From Dietzia sp. JS16-p6b (GTDB taxonomy: Bacteria; Actinomycetota; Actinomycetes; Mycobacteriales; Mycobacteriaceae), in NCBI RefSeq assembly GCF_003052165.1, contig NZ_CP024869.1, positions 1,460,001 to 1,524,000 on the forward strand: a stretch of 64,000 nucleotides of DNA. Direction: 5' to 3'. Positions 12,144-21,114 of this stretch are shown piece by piece. The position numbers were made by a program, and so were the translations under genes. Positions within the stretch are counted from its first letter, which is position 1, and every line of letters begins with the position of its first letter. The notes beneath the pieces were generated by a model. The model was given only the letters and a program-made list of their open reading frames with translations. It had not been told where the DNA came from and did not search any database.

Positions 12144-12668
12144 ATGACGGGCTTCTGGGACACGAGCGAGAAGAGCACGCCGGCGGAACGCCGGCAGCAG
12201 CGGATGGCGGAGGCCCGCCGGCGCGTGGAGTCGGGGGAGAACACCTCGCCGCCGCCCCCGCGCCCGGCCCCCGGCCCGCCGACCCGGAGCCGTTCGGCAC
12301 GGTCCTCACGGCCGGCGACCGTGGATCCGCTCTCGGTGACCGGGGCCCAGTTCGCCGTGTGGCGCAGCGTGCAGCACTTCTGCGCCACCGATTCGCTCCC
12401 CGACGCCCGCGGGACCGACCTGGACCTGCTGGTCGCCTGGTCGGATTCCATCCAGCCGTTCCGGCTGCGTCAGCGAATCGTGGCGCGTCTCGACTCCCAG
12501 GGCGCGTGGGTGCCGGTCTGTTACGCCAAGGACGGTGCCCGCGAGACCATCACCCAGGCACAGGCCGACCGCTACCGCGAGGCCAGGCTGGGCGAGTCCA
12601 CCCTCTCCGGGGGCGCGCAGAAGCCGCTCAGGGAGACCGACCACCCGGAGTCCACGACGTCGCTCTGA
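12144..12668 (+). CDS. conserved hypothetical protein, proline-rich N-terminus
   Basis: A 174-residue soluble protein with no signal peptide or membrane segment. Residues 1-60 are basic and proline-rich (PPPPRPAPGPP), residues 65-150 look like a compact domain (LSVTGAQFAVWRSVQHFCATDSLP; ETITQAQADRYREARLG). I do not recognise the family. The ATG at 12144 is the first plausible start, about 65 bases after nadC. It converges with the next gene. Confidence 0.6.
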   Translation: MTGFWDTSEKSTPAERRQQRMAEARRRVESGENTSPPPPRPAPGPPTRSRSARSSRPATVDPLSVTGAQFAVWRSVQHFCATDSLPDARGTDLDLLVAWSDSIQPFRLRQRIVARLDSQGAWVPVCYAKDGARETITQAQADRYREARLGESTLSGGAQKPLRETDHPESTTSL

Positions 12669-12721
12669 TCTGACCCCGCCAAGACCGTGCCGCTGCCCTG
12701 AACCGGCTCTTATCGCGGGGC

Positions 12722-13255
12722 TCAGCCGGCGGCCAGGGCGAACCGCCGACCCCGCGGTTGCGGCCCGGTACTGAGGACCAGCTCGTCGGCGCCCGACTCC
12801 CGGCCGGCGGGACCGGTGGTCTCCGTGGTGGCGGTGACCTCCTCGGCGCCGGGGATCGCGTCGTCCGCGGTCTGCTCGCCCGTCAGTGTGTCGGCCTCGG
12901 AGTCGCCGGGGTGCTCGGCCACCGCGACGATCGTCCCCTCCCGTTCCAGATCGATGAGCGCGGTGCGCGCCGCCCTCGCATATCGCAGGTGCCGCATGGC
13001 GGGGGTGTCGGTGGCGGGGCCGGAGGGGTCCATGTCCGCGAGCCGCAGCGGTTCACCGGAGGGGGCCTCGTAGGCCTCACACACCGACTCGACGATCTCG
13101 TCGACTCCCAGGCTGTCCCACTCTCCGAGCTTGTCCACGACGATCATGCGGGCACGGTGCAGGGTGCCGGGATCCGGGACGGTGGCGTCATCGATGGCGG
13201 AACGGATCTTCTCGGCACGGGGCTCGTCGGCACGGGACTTGTCGGTGGAACTCAT
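12722..13255 (-). CDS. hypothetical acidic protein
   Basis: A 177-residue, strongly acidic protein without signal or membrane segments. The middle (about 18-110) looks folded and helical (ARMIVVDKLGEWDSLGVDEIVESVCEAYE; MRHLRYARAARTALIDLEREGTIVAV), the ends are low-complexity. The ATG at 13255 is chosen because the upstream frame is low-complexity. No family recognised. Its end converges with the 12.1-kb gene, with a weak CCGGCT/AGCCGG inverted repeat at the junction. Confidence 0.55.
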   Translation of the reverse strand: MSSTDKSRADEPRAEKIRSAIDDATVPDPGTLHRARMIVVDKLGEWDSLGVDEIVESVCEAYEAPSGEPLRLADMDPSGPATDTPAMRHLRYARAARTALIDLEREGTIVAVAEHPGDSEADTLTGEQTADDAIPGAEEVTATTETTGPAGRESGADELVLSTGPQPRGRRFALAAG

Positions 13256-13331
13256 GACCCGAGCCTGCCAGTCCCGGCGCCGGGGCGCAGCCGGTCGCGC
13301 CCGCGACCGGTGCGCGACGGTGGACGGATGC

Positions 13332-14225
13332 TCAGGAGGAGAGCTCAGCCATGACGTGGGGGATCTCCGACAACAGCTCTCTGGCCAGAAATCCGGTGGG
13401 ACCGACCCGCACCGCGAGCCGTTCACCGGCCCTACCGTGGGCGAAGGTGGCCCACGCGGCGGCCTGAGCGGGATCCGCCCCACGAGCGAGCAGCCCGGTG
13501 ATGACTCCGGCCTTGACGTCACCCGAGCCGGACACCCCGAGCCCGGGGGTGCCCGATTCGTCACGCCAGAGACCGCCCTCTGGTGACGCGATCCACGAGG
13601 TGGCCGCCCCGGAGACCACCACTGCCCGGGTGCGCCGGGCGAGGTCTGTGACGCACCGGGGGGTGTCGGCCTCGACGTCGGACTCGGGGACGTCGAGAGT
13701 CCTCGCCAGTTCCCGGGTGTTCGGGGTGAGAACACAGCGACCCTCGAGGTGGGCGACGCCGTCCGGGTTCGCGGTCAGGTACGCCAGGGCGAGAGCGTCG
13801 AGGACGAGCGTGCAGTCGAGATCGGGGACCACTCGGCGGAGCAGTGCCCCGGCGACCTCGACGTTGCCGAGGCCGGGGCCGAGGACCACGGCGGCACACC
13901 CCTGCGCCAGCTCGGCGACCGTCTCCGCGCCGTCCGGCGACAGTTCGCCCGCCTCGTCCTCCGGGAGCCCCACCGTCATCGATTCCGGTATCTGCAGGGC
14001 CAACCCCGGCGCCACGGAGGATGCCGTCGCGATCTGGAGTTTGCCCGCCCCGGCGCGCAGCGCCGCTTCCGCCGCGAGGAGCACCCCGCCCGGTGTGGTG
14101 CGACCGCCTCCCACGACGAGCACCCGGCCGCGGCTCTCCTTGCCGCCGTCCGGCGTGGGAAGCGCCCACCCCCGCAGGCGGTGGGAGGTGAGCACGAGCG
14201 CCTCGCCCTCCTGGCCGGTGGTCAC
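13332..14225 (-). CDS. nnrD: ADP-dependent NAD(P)H-hydrate dehydratase
   Basis: Repairs hydrated NADH/NADPH (the S-epimer) in a nucleotide-dependent dehydration. The 297-residue protein is the stand-alone YjeF C-terminal, ribokinase-like domain: GRVLVVGGGRTTPGGVLLAAEAALRAGAGKLQIAT, VVLGPGLG, LVLDALAL, VLTPNTRELAR, then the GLGVSGSGDVKAGVI GxGD block that binds the nucleotide. The NnrE epimerase domain is absent. GTG at 14225 overlaps the upstream phosphatase stop by 4 bases. Confidence 0.85.
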   Translation of the reverse strand: MTTGQEGEALVLTSHRLRGWALPTPDGGKESRGRVLVVGGGRTTPGGVLLAAEAALRAGAGKLQIATASSVAPGLALQIPESMTVGLPEDEAGELSPDGAETVAELAQGCAAVVLGPGLGNVEVAGALLRRVVPDLDCTLVLDALALAYLTANPDGVAHLEGRCVLTPNTRELARTLDVPESDVEADTPRCVTDLARRTRAVVVSGAATSWIASPEGGLWRDESGTPGLGVSGSGDVKAGVITGLLARGADPAQAAAWATFAHGRAGERLAVRVGPTGFLARELLSEIPHVMAELSS

Positions 14226-14959
14226 CGGCCGTCCTCGTCCGCTGCTGAACCCTCGCGGGTGGTGGGGGCCTCGGCCCGCTCTACGGCCGTGGTGTCGGCA
14301 TACCGCTCGAGGCGCAGTGACCCGTCGCCGTTCCGGTATGTCGTCACCGAGCAATTGGGCAGGGGGTCCTCACGGTCGACGTGGAGGATGTCCTGTTCAG
14401 CCATATGTTCCAACGCCACCCGGAATCCCATGATCACCGCTTGGTGGCTGAAGATGCACAGCCGCTGACCGGCGTACTGCTGCCGGAGATCGGTGAGCAG
14501 GTAGCGCACGCGCAGGACCACGTCCGTCCAGCTCTCCCCACCCGGGGGTCGGTAGTAGAACTTGCCGATCCGGTCGCGCCGCTCCGCCTCCGCCGGGAAG
14601 CGGTCACGGATCCCGTGCCCGGTGAACCCGTCGAGGATCCCGAGGTCCCGCTCACGCAGCCGCTCGTCGGTGAGGAGAGTGGCATCCAGGCGGGCCGCTT
14701 CCAACGCGGCGGCGGCCGTGTCCGCCGCTCGTCGGTACGGGGAGGTCAGCCACACCGTCGGCCGGCGCTCGTCCGGTAGTGCGGCCAACCACGTGCCGAC
14801 GGCCGACGCCTGGGTGAGTCCGGTCTCCGACAGCGGGGTGTCGGCATCCCGGTAATCCAGATCGAGGCGGTGCGCCCCGGCGGCGCGGGCCTCGTCGTCA
14901 GCGATGTTCCCCACGCTCTGCCCGTGGCGGACGAGCAGGAGGCGGGCGAGTTCCGTCAT
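14222..14959 (-). CDS. histidine phosphatase family protein
   Basis: A 245-residue member of the phosphoglycerate mutase-like superfamily. The phospho-accepting histidine is in LLLVRHGQSVGN near the start; a second motif ERDLGILDGFTGHG and the late FSHQAVIMGF histidine complete the active site. Probably a phosphatase rather than a glycolytic mutase; substrate unknown. The ATG at 14959 begins the domain directly. It is translationally coupled to nnrD (GTGA overlap). Confidence 0.8.
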   Translation of the reverse strand: MTELARLLLVRHGQSVGNIADDEARAAGAHRLDLDYRDADTPLSETGLTQASAVGTWLAALPDERRPTVWLTSPYRRAADTAAAALEAARLDATLLTDERLRERDLGILDGFTGHGIRDRFPAEAERRDRIGKFYYRPPGGESWTDVVLRVRYLLTDLRQQYAGQRLCIFSHQAVIMGFRVALEHMAEQDILHVDREDPLPNCSVTTYRNGDGSLRLERYADTTAVERAEAPTTREGSAADEDGR

Positions 14960-14999
14960 GCCCGGAACCTACCCGTCCGCCTCCCGCCGGGCCCCGACC

Positions 15000-16181
15000 T
15001 CACGGGGTGAGGACGATCTTCACGGCCCCGTCCTGCTTCTTCTGGAAGATCTCGTAGGCGTGGGGGGCGTCCGCGAGGGGGAGCCGGTGGGTGGCGAAGT
15101 CGTCCACTCCCAGCGGGTCGTCATCGCTGAGAAGCGGCATGATGTCCGGCACCCAGCGCTTGACGTTGGCCTGCCCCATCGTGAGCGTGAGCTGCTTGTC
15201 GAACATCGTCAGCATCGGCAAGGGGTCGGCGGTGCCGCCGTACACGCCGGACAGGGAGATGGTCCCGCCCCGGCGCACGATGTCGATAGCGGAGTAGAAC
15301 GCGGAGAGCCTGTCCACGCCCGAGTGCTCCATCACCTTCTTGCCGAGGAACTTGGGCAGCATCCCCACGGTTGCGTGGGCCGCGGTGGCCACGGGGGAGC
15401 CGTGTGCCTCCATGCCCACCGCGTCGATCACCGAATCCGGCCCGCGCCCGTCGGTCATGTCGCGGATCACGTCCCCCAGTTCACCGGGGACGCCGGTGGG
15501 GTCGAGGACCTCGACTCCCCGATGCGCCTGGCGGGCCCGGCGTTCGGCGACCGGGTCCACTCCGATGACGCGGTGTCCGCGGTGGGCGGCGATCCGGGCC
15601 GCCATGTCGCCGATCGGTCCCAGTCCCAGTACCACGACGGTCCCGCCATCGGGGATCTTCGCGTACTCGACCGCCTGCCAGGCCGTCGGCAAGACGTCGG
15701 ACAGGTACAGGTACCGGTCGTCGGTGTGCTCGTGCGGCACCTTGATGGTCGTGTTCTGGGCCTGCGGCACCCGCAGATACTCCGCCTGACCGCCGGAGAC
15801 ACTTCCGTACAGCTCCGAGTAGCCGAACAACGCCGCTCCCATCCCCTGGTCACGGACCTGGGTGGTCTCGCACTGGGTGTTCAGGCCCTTGTCGCACATG
15901 TAGCAGTGGCCGCACGAGATCTGGAACGGCATCACCACCCGGTCGCCGGGGGAGAGATCGGTGAGTCCGGACCCCACGTCCTCGACGATCCCCATCGGTT
16001 CGTGACCGAGGACGTCGCCCTCGTTCATGAACGGCCCGAGCACCTCGTACAGGTGCAGATCGGACCCGCAGATGTTCGTGCTGGTGATCCTGACGATCGC
16101 GTCGGTGGCTTCCTCGATCCTGGGATCGGGTACGTCATCCACGCGGACATCGCGCTTGCCGTGCCAGGTGACTGCCTTCAT
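15000..16181 (-). CDS. zinc-dependent alcohol dehydrogenase (formaldehyde dehydrogenase-like)
   Basis: A 393-residue medium-chain dehydrogenase. Catalytic zinc ligands are Cys38 (NICGSDLH) and His60-Glu61 (GHEPMG); structural zinc cysteines are 90, 93, 96 and 104. The Rossmann motif is VVVLGLGPIGDMAAR. The long insert before the NAD domain and the PHEHTDDRYLYLSDVLPTAW stretch are typical of glutathione-independent formaldehyde dehydrogenase-like proteins; the true substrate is unknown. It is divergent from the monooxygenase at 16.3 kb, with a 7-base inverted repeat (16243-16249 and 16264-16270) between them. Confidence 0.85.
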   Translation of the reverse strand: MKAVTWHGKRDVRVDDVPDPRIEEATDAIVRITSTNICGSDLHLYEVLGPFMNEGDVLGHEPMGIVEDVGSGLTDLSPGDRVVMPFQISCGHCYMCDKGLNTQCETTQVRDQGMGAALFGYSELYGSVSGGQAEYLRVPQAQNTTIKVPHEHTDDRYLYLSDVLPTAWQAVEYAKIPDGGTVVVLGLGPIGDMAARIAAHRGHRVIGVDPVAERRARQAHRGVEVLDPTGVPGELGDVIRDMTDGRGPDSVIDAVGMEAHGSPVATAAHATVGMLPKFLGKKVMEHSGVDRLSAFYSAIDIVRRGGTISLSGVYGGTADPLPMLTMFDKQLTLTMGQANVKRWVPDIMPLLSDDDPLGVDDFATHRLPLADAPHAYEIFQKKQDGAVKIVLTP

Positions 16182-16289
16182 GTCAGGCTCCTCTCGCTGG
16201 TCGTGTCATGCGCGCTCACGCATATCGCCGACGCTACGAGGCCGGGCGAACCATCGCATCCGGTCGCCCGAGGCTGTAGACCTGAAGTG

Positions 16290-17762
16290 GTGACCGGTCT
16301 GCGACAACCCCGCGTGGTGATCATCGGCGCGGGACTCGCGGGCATCGCCGCCGCGCACACGTTCCGACAGGCCGGGCTGAGCGACGTGCTGATCTGCGAG
16401 AAGGGCACCGACGTCGGCGGGGTGTGGCACTGGAATCGCTACCCGGGCCTGACCTGCGACGTCCCGTCACAGCTCTATCAGTTCGGGTTCGCACCGAAAG
16501 CCGACTGGTCGCACGTCTGGGCATCCGGCGAGGAGATCCGGCTCTACCACCGGGAAGTCGTGGAGCGGTGCGGGTTGGACGGATGGTTGCGGCTCGAAAC
16601 CGAGGTGACGGATGCGGTGTACGACGACGAGTCCGCAACCTGGACTCTTACCACCGCGGCAGGGGAGATCCTCCTCGCGGACTTCGTCGTGTGTGCGACC
16701 GGGGTGCTCCACCACCCCCATGTGCCCGACATCGACGGACTCGACTCCTTCGCCGGCCCTGTCGTGCACACCGCCCGCTGGGACCCGGAGCTCGAGACCG
16801 GTGGATCGCGGGTCGCGGTGATCGGGTCCGGATCCACGGGGGTGCAGATCGTCTCCGCGCTTCAGCCCGAGGCCTCGCGTCTACTGCACTTCACCCGCTC
16901 CCCGCAGTGGATCCTCTGGGCGCCGATGGGCGTCCGCCAACCCGAGCTGTTCACCGCCCTGCTCCGCCGGATGCCGGGACTGCAGCGGGGTCTGTACGCG
17001 GCCGCACTGTGGGCGTCGGGGATTCTGGCGGACGTGGTGCTCAAGCCGACCTGGCGTCGCCGGGCGGTGCAGGCGTACGCGAGGTCGAGTCTCCGCCGGC
17101 AGGTCCGCGACGCCCGGCTCCGGGCGAGGTTGACTCCCGATGACGAGCCGCTGTGTAAGCGGCAGGTCGTCTCGGGCACTTACTACGGCGCCATCACCGC
17201 CCCCAACGCCCAGCTGGTGACGAGTCCGATCACCGAGGTCACGCCCACCGGTATCCGCACCGATGACGGCGCCCATCACGACGCCGACGTGATCGTCCTG
17301 GCCACGGGTTTCCGATCCCACGAGTACATGCGCCCCATGCGGATCACCGGCCGCGACGGGCTGGGTCTCGATGAGGCCTGGGCGACCGGCCCGCGTGCAT
17401 ACCGGATGACCGCGATCCCTGGTTTCCCCAACCTCTTCACCGTTCTCGGTCCCAACTCGCCGACCGGGTCGATCTCACTGCAGTACTCGGCGGAACTCAC
17501 CTCGCGGTACATCGCGCAGTGGATCGAGCAATGGCGACTCGGGCGGTTCGACGCGGTCGAGGTGACGGAGAGGGCGACCGCCGATTTCGCGCGCGCGGTG
17601 GGCGCGGCGATGGGGCCGACGGTGTGGAACACCGGGTGCACGTCCTGGTACCAGACAGCCGGCGGTGAGATCGATCTCTGGCCCTTCGACCGGAAGCGGA
17701 TGGAGGAGATGCTCGACCACCCCGACGAGCAGGACTTCACGCAGGTCCTGCTCGGCTCCTGA
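16290..17762 (+). CDS. Baeyer-Villiger-type flavin monooxygenase
   Basis: A 490-residue FAD- and NADPH-dependent monooxygenase. Two Rossmann motifs, GAGLAG (13-18) and GSGSTG (about 179-184), flank the Baeyer-Villiger fingerprint FAGPVVHTARWD (about 154-165), which matches FxGxxxHxxxW with D as the last residue. An ATGF block follows near 340. Such enzymes oxygenate ketones, or sometimes heteroatoms; substrate not predictable. Start is one of two adjacent GTGs (16287 or 16290) with a weak ribosome site, so the exact N-terminus is uncertain. Confidence 0.8.
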   Translation: MTGLRQPRVVIIGAGLAGIAAAHTFRQAGLSDVLICEKGTDVGGVWHWNRYPGLTCDVPSQLYQFGFAPKADWSHVWASGEEIRLYHREVVERCGLDGWLRLETEVTDAVYDDESATWTLTTAAGEILLADFVVCATGVLHHPHVPDIDGLDSFAGPVVHTARWDPELETGGSRVAVIGSGSTGVQIVSALQPEASRLLHFTRSPQWILWAPMGVRQPELFTALLRRMPGLQRGLYAAALWASGILADVVLKPTWRRRAVQAYARSSLRRQVRDARLRARLTPDDEPLCKRQVVSGTYYGAITAPNAQLVTSPITEVTPTGIRTDDGAHHDADVIVLATGFRSHEYMRPMRITGRDGLGLDEAWATGPRAYRMTAIPGFPNLFTVLGPNSPTGSISLQYSAELTSRYIAQWIEQWRLGRFDAVEVTERATADFARAVGAAMGPTVWNTGCTSWYQTAGGEIDLWPFDRKRMEEMLDHPDEQDFTQVLLGS

Positions 17763-17854
17763 GAACGTGGTGCGTTGCCGGTCGCCAGGTGGATAAAGTG
17801 ACTGTCATTCTCCGGACGTAGGCCGCCTCGTCGGCCGTGTCGATGGTGGTGACT

Positions 17855-18781
17855 ATGAGCGATCCGTCAGGTGGCTCCGGGCGGGACGGTTCCAGCCGGG
17901 ACGGTTACCGGGGCAACGACGGGGGGTGGGGCCAGGACCCCTACGGAACGGGTTTGCGGGCTCCCTCTCGCAACGGCCTCATGTGGGTGATGGGTGGGCT
18001 CATCGTGGTGCTGCTCGTCGTCCTCGCCGGCGCGGTCGGCTACCTCGTCGCCTCGGACGGCGGCGAACCGGGTGCCGCACCAGCGCCGACGACGACCTCC
18101 GTGGAACCGGAGACGGCGACCCCCGTCCCGGAGACGATGCCCGCTGCAACCGGTGCTCCATCCGTGCGGTCCGCCGACTGCGACCCGGACGAGATCGCGA
18201 GCGAGGCGGGTATCACCCGTCGGAACGTCAACGTGGACCGGTGCGCGGGGGCGTGGGCACTGGCGCACGTCTTCGTACCGCAGGGTGAACCCGCCGGGGA
18301 TACGCAGTACATAGTGAGCCGCGTGGGGGGGAGTTGGAAGCGATACACCGGGATCCCGTCCACCACGTGCCGTCAGGAGGCGGAGGCCGACGGCATGCCC
18401 GCTGAGATCGCAGCGGTCCTGGACGACTGTCGGTCCTCGGCCGCACTGACCGGCGATCTGGGACTGCGTGTCCCCATGTCCCGTCCCGCGTGCGACGGTC
18501 GGGGGATCGTGGTCCTGTACTCCGCCGTCACCCCGGGTGCATACGCGCAGGAGATCGCTGCCGCGCTGGCGCAGAACCCGGGAGCGTCCTACTTGCGCAC
18601 CGACATGGCGTGCCCCTCGCTGCGCGCGAGGGACGAGAACGGCAACGTCATCTACGCCGTCTACCGCGCTTCCGGGTATTCCCGTCAGGAGCTGTGCGCA
18701 GACGTGCGAGCAGAGGGACCGCCTGCGTACGGTCGCTGGCTGGACTCCACCAGCGACCCGTCGACGCCGGTCACCTGCTGA
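17855..18781 (+). CDS. membrane-anchored extracytoplasmic protein, unknown role
   Basis: A 308-residue type II membrane protein: a hydrophilic glycine-rich cytoplasmic start, one helix (about 42-66), a Thr/Pro/Glu-rich stalk, then an extracytoplasmic domain with several paired cysteines (SADCDPDE, VDRCAG, TTCRQE, LDDCRS, RPACDG, DMACPS, ELCADV). The even spread of cysteines suggests disulphides. No family recognised; similar stalk-plus-domain proteins are common in mycolic-acid actinobacteria. ATG at 17855 is chosen; GTG 17837 and ATG 17843 are alternatives. Confidence 0.65.
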   Translation: MSDPSGGSGRDGSSRDGYRGNDGGWGQDPYGTGLRAPSRNGLMWVMGGLIVVLLVVLAGAVGYLVASDGGEPGAAPAPTTTSVEPETATPVPETMPAATGAPSVRSADCDPDEIASEAGITRRNVNVDRCAGAWALAHVFVPQGEPAGDTQYIVSRVGGSWKRYTGIPSTTCRQEAEADGMPAEIAAVLDDCRSSAALTGDLGLRVPMSRPACDGRGIVVLYSAVTPGAYAQEIAAALAQNPGASYLRTDMACPSLRARDENGNVIYAVYRASGYSRQELCADVRAEGPPAYGRWLDSTSDPSTPVTC

Positions 18782-18794
18782 GCAGGCCGGCGGC

Positions 18795-19940
18795 TCACCG
18801 CAGGATGAGTGGGATGTGCTGCTCAGCCGCGGTATTGGCCCCGTGATGACCGAGGAGGCCCGACTCCATCTTCTCGTGGTGGGTGCGGGCGAGGATGACG
18901 CCGCCGGTGGCGACCGCGATGACGTGACCCAGACGGTCCGCATGGTCCCGGCCCGGCCCGAACAACTGCTCGTCCAGCGCCTGTTCCCGGCTCAGCACCC
19001 GCGCGTGCCCCGCCAACTCCTCGCGCCAGGCGGCCAACACCGCCGTTTCCGCCCCGGCTCGTGCGTGCACGTGCCGTACCCGGGCCTCGCCGGCGAGCAC
19101 CTCGACGTCCGTGAGGAGCGACGGTGTGGCATCGATATCGATCACGGTCTCCGCGGCCACCATGCCGTGGTCGGCGGTGACGAGCAACCCGCAGCCGGGG
19201 GGCAGATCCGTCGCCAGGTCGGCGATGAAGGCGTCCACCTCGCGCAACGACTGAACCCACTCCGGAGAGCCCGGACCGTGGATGTGTCCGATGAGATCGA
19301 GGTCTCCGAAGTAGGAATAGACGAACCGTCTGGACTTCGAGGGAGCGGCGACGACAGCGAGTATCGCCTCGCGGATCTCCTGCAGTGAGATCGCCGGGCG
19401 GTACTCGCCCTCCGCCCGGAACGCGGCGCGGGTGAGTCCGGATGCCCGGAAGTCCTCGCGCATGACGTAGGTGACGTCGACCCCCTCCTCGGTGAGCAGT
19501 TCGAGAAGACTCGGCAGCGCCTGCACCTCACGGGGAGGGAACCGGTCCAGTGCGGAGGGCCCCTCCGCCGACCCCGTGGTCCACCGGAGCGAGTTGAAGA
19601 CGGTAGGTGTCTCCGCACCCTCGTCCGGGAGCGCGAAGCTGTACCCGACGATCCCGTGGCGGGAGCACGGCGCTCCCACCGCCAGGCTGGTCAGACTCGT
19701 GGCCGTGGTGGCGGGGAATCCCGCGGAGATCATCCGCGTGGTCATCGCCGAGAGGGTGGGGGCGACCTCGGCGTGCTGCCGGATGAGCTCGGCGCCGAGG
19801 CCGTCGACCAGGACGAGCACCGTATCCCGCGTGGGCGGGAGAGCCAGTGGGTTGCGGAGGTTGACGCCCAGCGAGGCGGCGATCGACGGCATGACGTCGG
19901 CCAGCGAGTGGTCGGCGGGGGTGGTCGGGATCCCGGTCAT
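18795..19940 (-). CDS. alkaline-phosphatase-superfamily phosphodiesterase
   Basis: A 381-residue nucleotide pyrophosphatase/phosphodiesterase-like protein. Metal-site motifs are visible: LVLVDGLGAELI, GFPATTATSLTSLAVG with the nucleophile Thr/Ser, a YFGDLDLIGHIHGPGS block, LLVTADHGMV, and a late LLGHHG. No signal peptide is evident, so a cytoplasmic location is likely. The substrate is unknown. The ATG at 19940 has a GGAG ribosome site immediately upstream. It is divergent from the secreted protein at 20.1 kb, with a 22-bp phased repeat array between them. Confidence 0.8.
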   Translation of the reverse strand: MTGIPTTPADHSLADVMPSIAASLGVNLRNPLALPPTRDTVLVLVDGLGAELIRQHAEVAPTLSAMTTRMISAGFPATTATSLTSLAVGAPCSRHGIVGYSFALPDEGAETPTVFNSLRWTTGSAEGPSALDRFPPREVQALPSLLELLTEEGVDVTYVMREDFRASGLTRAAFRAEGEYRPAISLQEIREAILAVVAAPSKSRRFVYSYFGDLDLIGHIHGPGSPEWVQSLREVDAFIADLATDLPPGCGLLVTADHGMVAAETVIDIDATPSLLTDVEVLAGEARVRHVHARAGAETAVLAAWREELAGHARVLSREQALDEQLFGPGRDHADRLGHVIAVATGGVILARTHHEKMESGLLGHHGANTAAEQHIPLILR

Positions 19941-20017
19941 GGCTCCACTCTCCCTCATCGCGCCCGCGAACGGTGCGGACCGGCGCCGTCCGGGCAGACG
20001 GCACCAAGGCGAGGCGG

Positions 20018-20069
20018 CGTGACGTGACGACGTGGTGGTCGTGACGTAACACCGCCCCGCTCGTGACGT
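20018..20069. promoter_or_regulatory. three CGTGACGT direct repeats at exact 22-bp spacing
   Basis: The octamer CGTGACGT occurs at 20018-20025, 20040-20047 and 20062-20069, each 22 bases from the next (two helical turns). The array sits in the divergent region between the phosphodiesterase-like gene and the secreted protein, 70 bases before the latter's start. This is the layout of a cooperative activator or repressor site. The factor is unknown. Confidence 0.6.
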
Positions 20070-20138
20070 ATATGTGATGGACTCAAGAATCCTCAACTCA
20101 TCGTGGGGCTCGCGCCCCCGTCATGCTCGGAGATCACT

Positions 20139-20711
20139 GTGACCAGATCCATCGCCTGCGCCGGTGCGCTGGCCGCCGCACTTCTCGTCTTCTCGACCGG
20201 CGCCGCGGCAGCCCAGAGCGCAGACGGCCTGTCGTCTGGCGCCCTCGACTCGTCGTCGCTCACCGGCTCCGCCGGAACGGAGACCGACGCGGACACCGGC
20301 GGCGGCCTCGGCTCCGCCGGTGACCTGCTTCCGGCCTCCGTCACCGGTTCGCTGCCCGGTTACACCTCCGGTCCGGTCGGTTCCGTCGCCAGCGCCGTCT
20401 GTGGCGTCGGCACCGTGGCCGGCGCGGCTGCCAACCTGGCGGGCATCCCGCTTCCGCCCATCGGGGTCGTGTGCATGGTCGTCAAGCCCGTCGCGGAGTC
20501 CGTCGACTTCCTGATGCGCGGGGACGTCCCGGGGTCGGTCGACGCCGTCATCGGCGGGGTGCCCGTGGTGGGCGGCTCGCTGGCCGGAGCCGTCGACACG
20601 GGCTCGGCGACGGACGCCGTGGAGGGCTCGCTGGGCGAGGAGCGGCTCGGTTCGATCACCGGGTCCTCGGTGTCGCCCGAGGGTTCGCCGGAGATCGCGC
20701 CGGCGAACTGA
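20139..20711 (+). CDS. small secreted protein, unknown function
   Basis: A 190-residue protein with a typical signal peptide (TRSIACAGALAAALLVFSTGAAAAQ; cleavage likely after AAA-A near residue 23). The mature part is Gly/Ser/Val-rich with two cysteines (AVCGVG and GVVCMVVK) and a moderately hydrophobic middle. No family recognised; it resembles the many small exported proteins of mycolate-containing actinobacteria. GTG at 20139 has a CGGAGA ribosome site 7 bases upstream and puts the signal peptide at the N-terminus. Confidence 0.65.
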   Translation: MTRSIACAGALAAALLVFSTGAAAAQSADGLSSGALDSSSLTGSAGTETDADTGGGLGSAGDLLPASVTGSLPGYTSGPVGSVASAVCGVGTVAGAAANLAGIPLPPIGVVCMVVKPVAESVDFLMRGDVPGSVDAVIGGVPVVGGSLAGAVDTGSATDAVEGSLGEERLGSITGSSVSPEGSPEIAPAN

Positions 20712-20717
20712 GCCGGA

Positions 20718-21104
20718 TCAGCGCTGCCCGCGCCCGAAGGAGTGCGGCTCGACCGGTCGCTGCGCGCTGGGGAGCCCGGCCACCACGAGTCGGTAGGACT
20801 CCGTGACCAATTCCTCGACCACGTCGTGGCCGAGGCTCCCCCCGGGGTGCAGTGAGATCCAGTGCCTCTTGTCCATGTGGTAGCCGGGAGTGATGTCCGG
20901 GTGCGCGTCACGGAGGGCGAGGCCGTCCGAGGGTGATGCCTTGATCACCACGAGGGGCTCGTCGTCGACCACGGTGTGGATCATGAACACCTTGCCGCGG
21001 ACCTTGTAGACGTCGACGTCCGGCCCGAACGGGAACTCCAGGGTGGTCGCCGGTAGCTCGCGCGCTCGCAGCGCCGCACACTTCTGGAGTTCCCGCCCGT
21101 TCAT
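20718..21104 (-). CDS. MmcQ/YjbR family protein
   Basis: A 128-residue protein of the MmcQ/YjbR (CyaY-like fold) family: ELPATTLEFPFGPDVDVYKVRGKVFMI, then PLVVIKASP, and DITPGYHMDKRHWISL. The family has a putative DNA-binding fold but no settled function. ATG at 21104 begins the domain. It lies 10 bases past the end of the siderophore biosynthesis operon, on the same strand, so read-through expression is possible. Confidence 0.8.
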   Translation of the reverse strand: MNGRELQKCAALRARELPATTLEFPFGPDVDVYKVRGKVFMIHTVVDDEPLVVIKASPSDGLALRDAHPDITPGYHMDKRHWISLHPGGSLGHDVVEELVTESYRLVVAGLPSAQRPVEPHSFGRGQR

Positions 21105-21114
21105 CCCAGTGACG

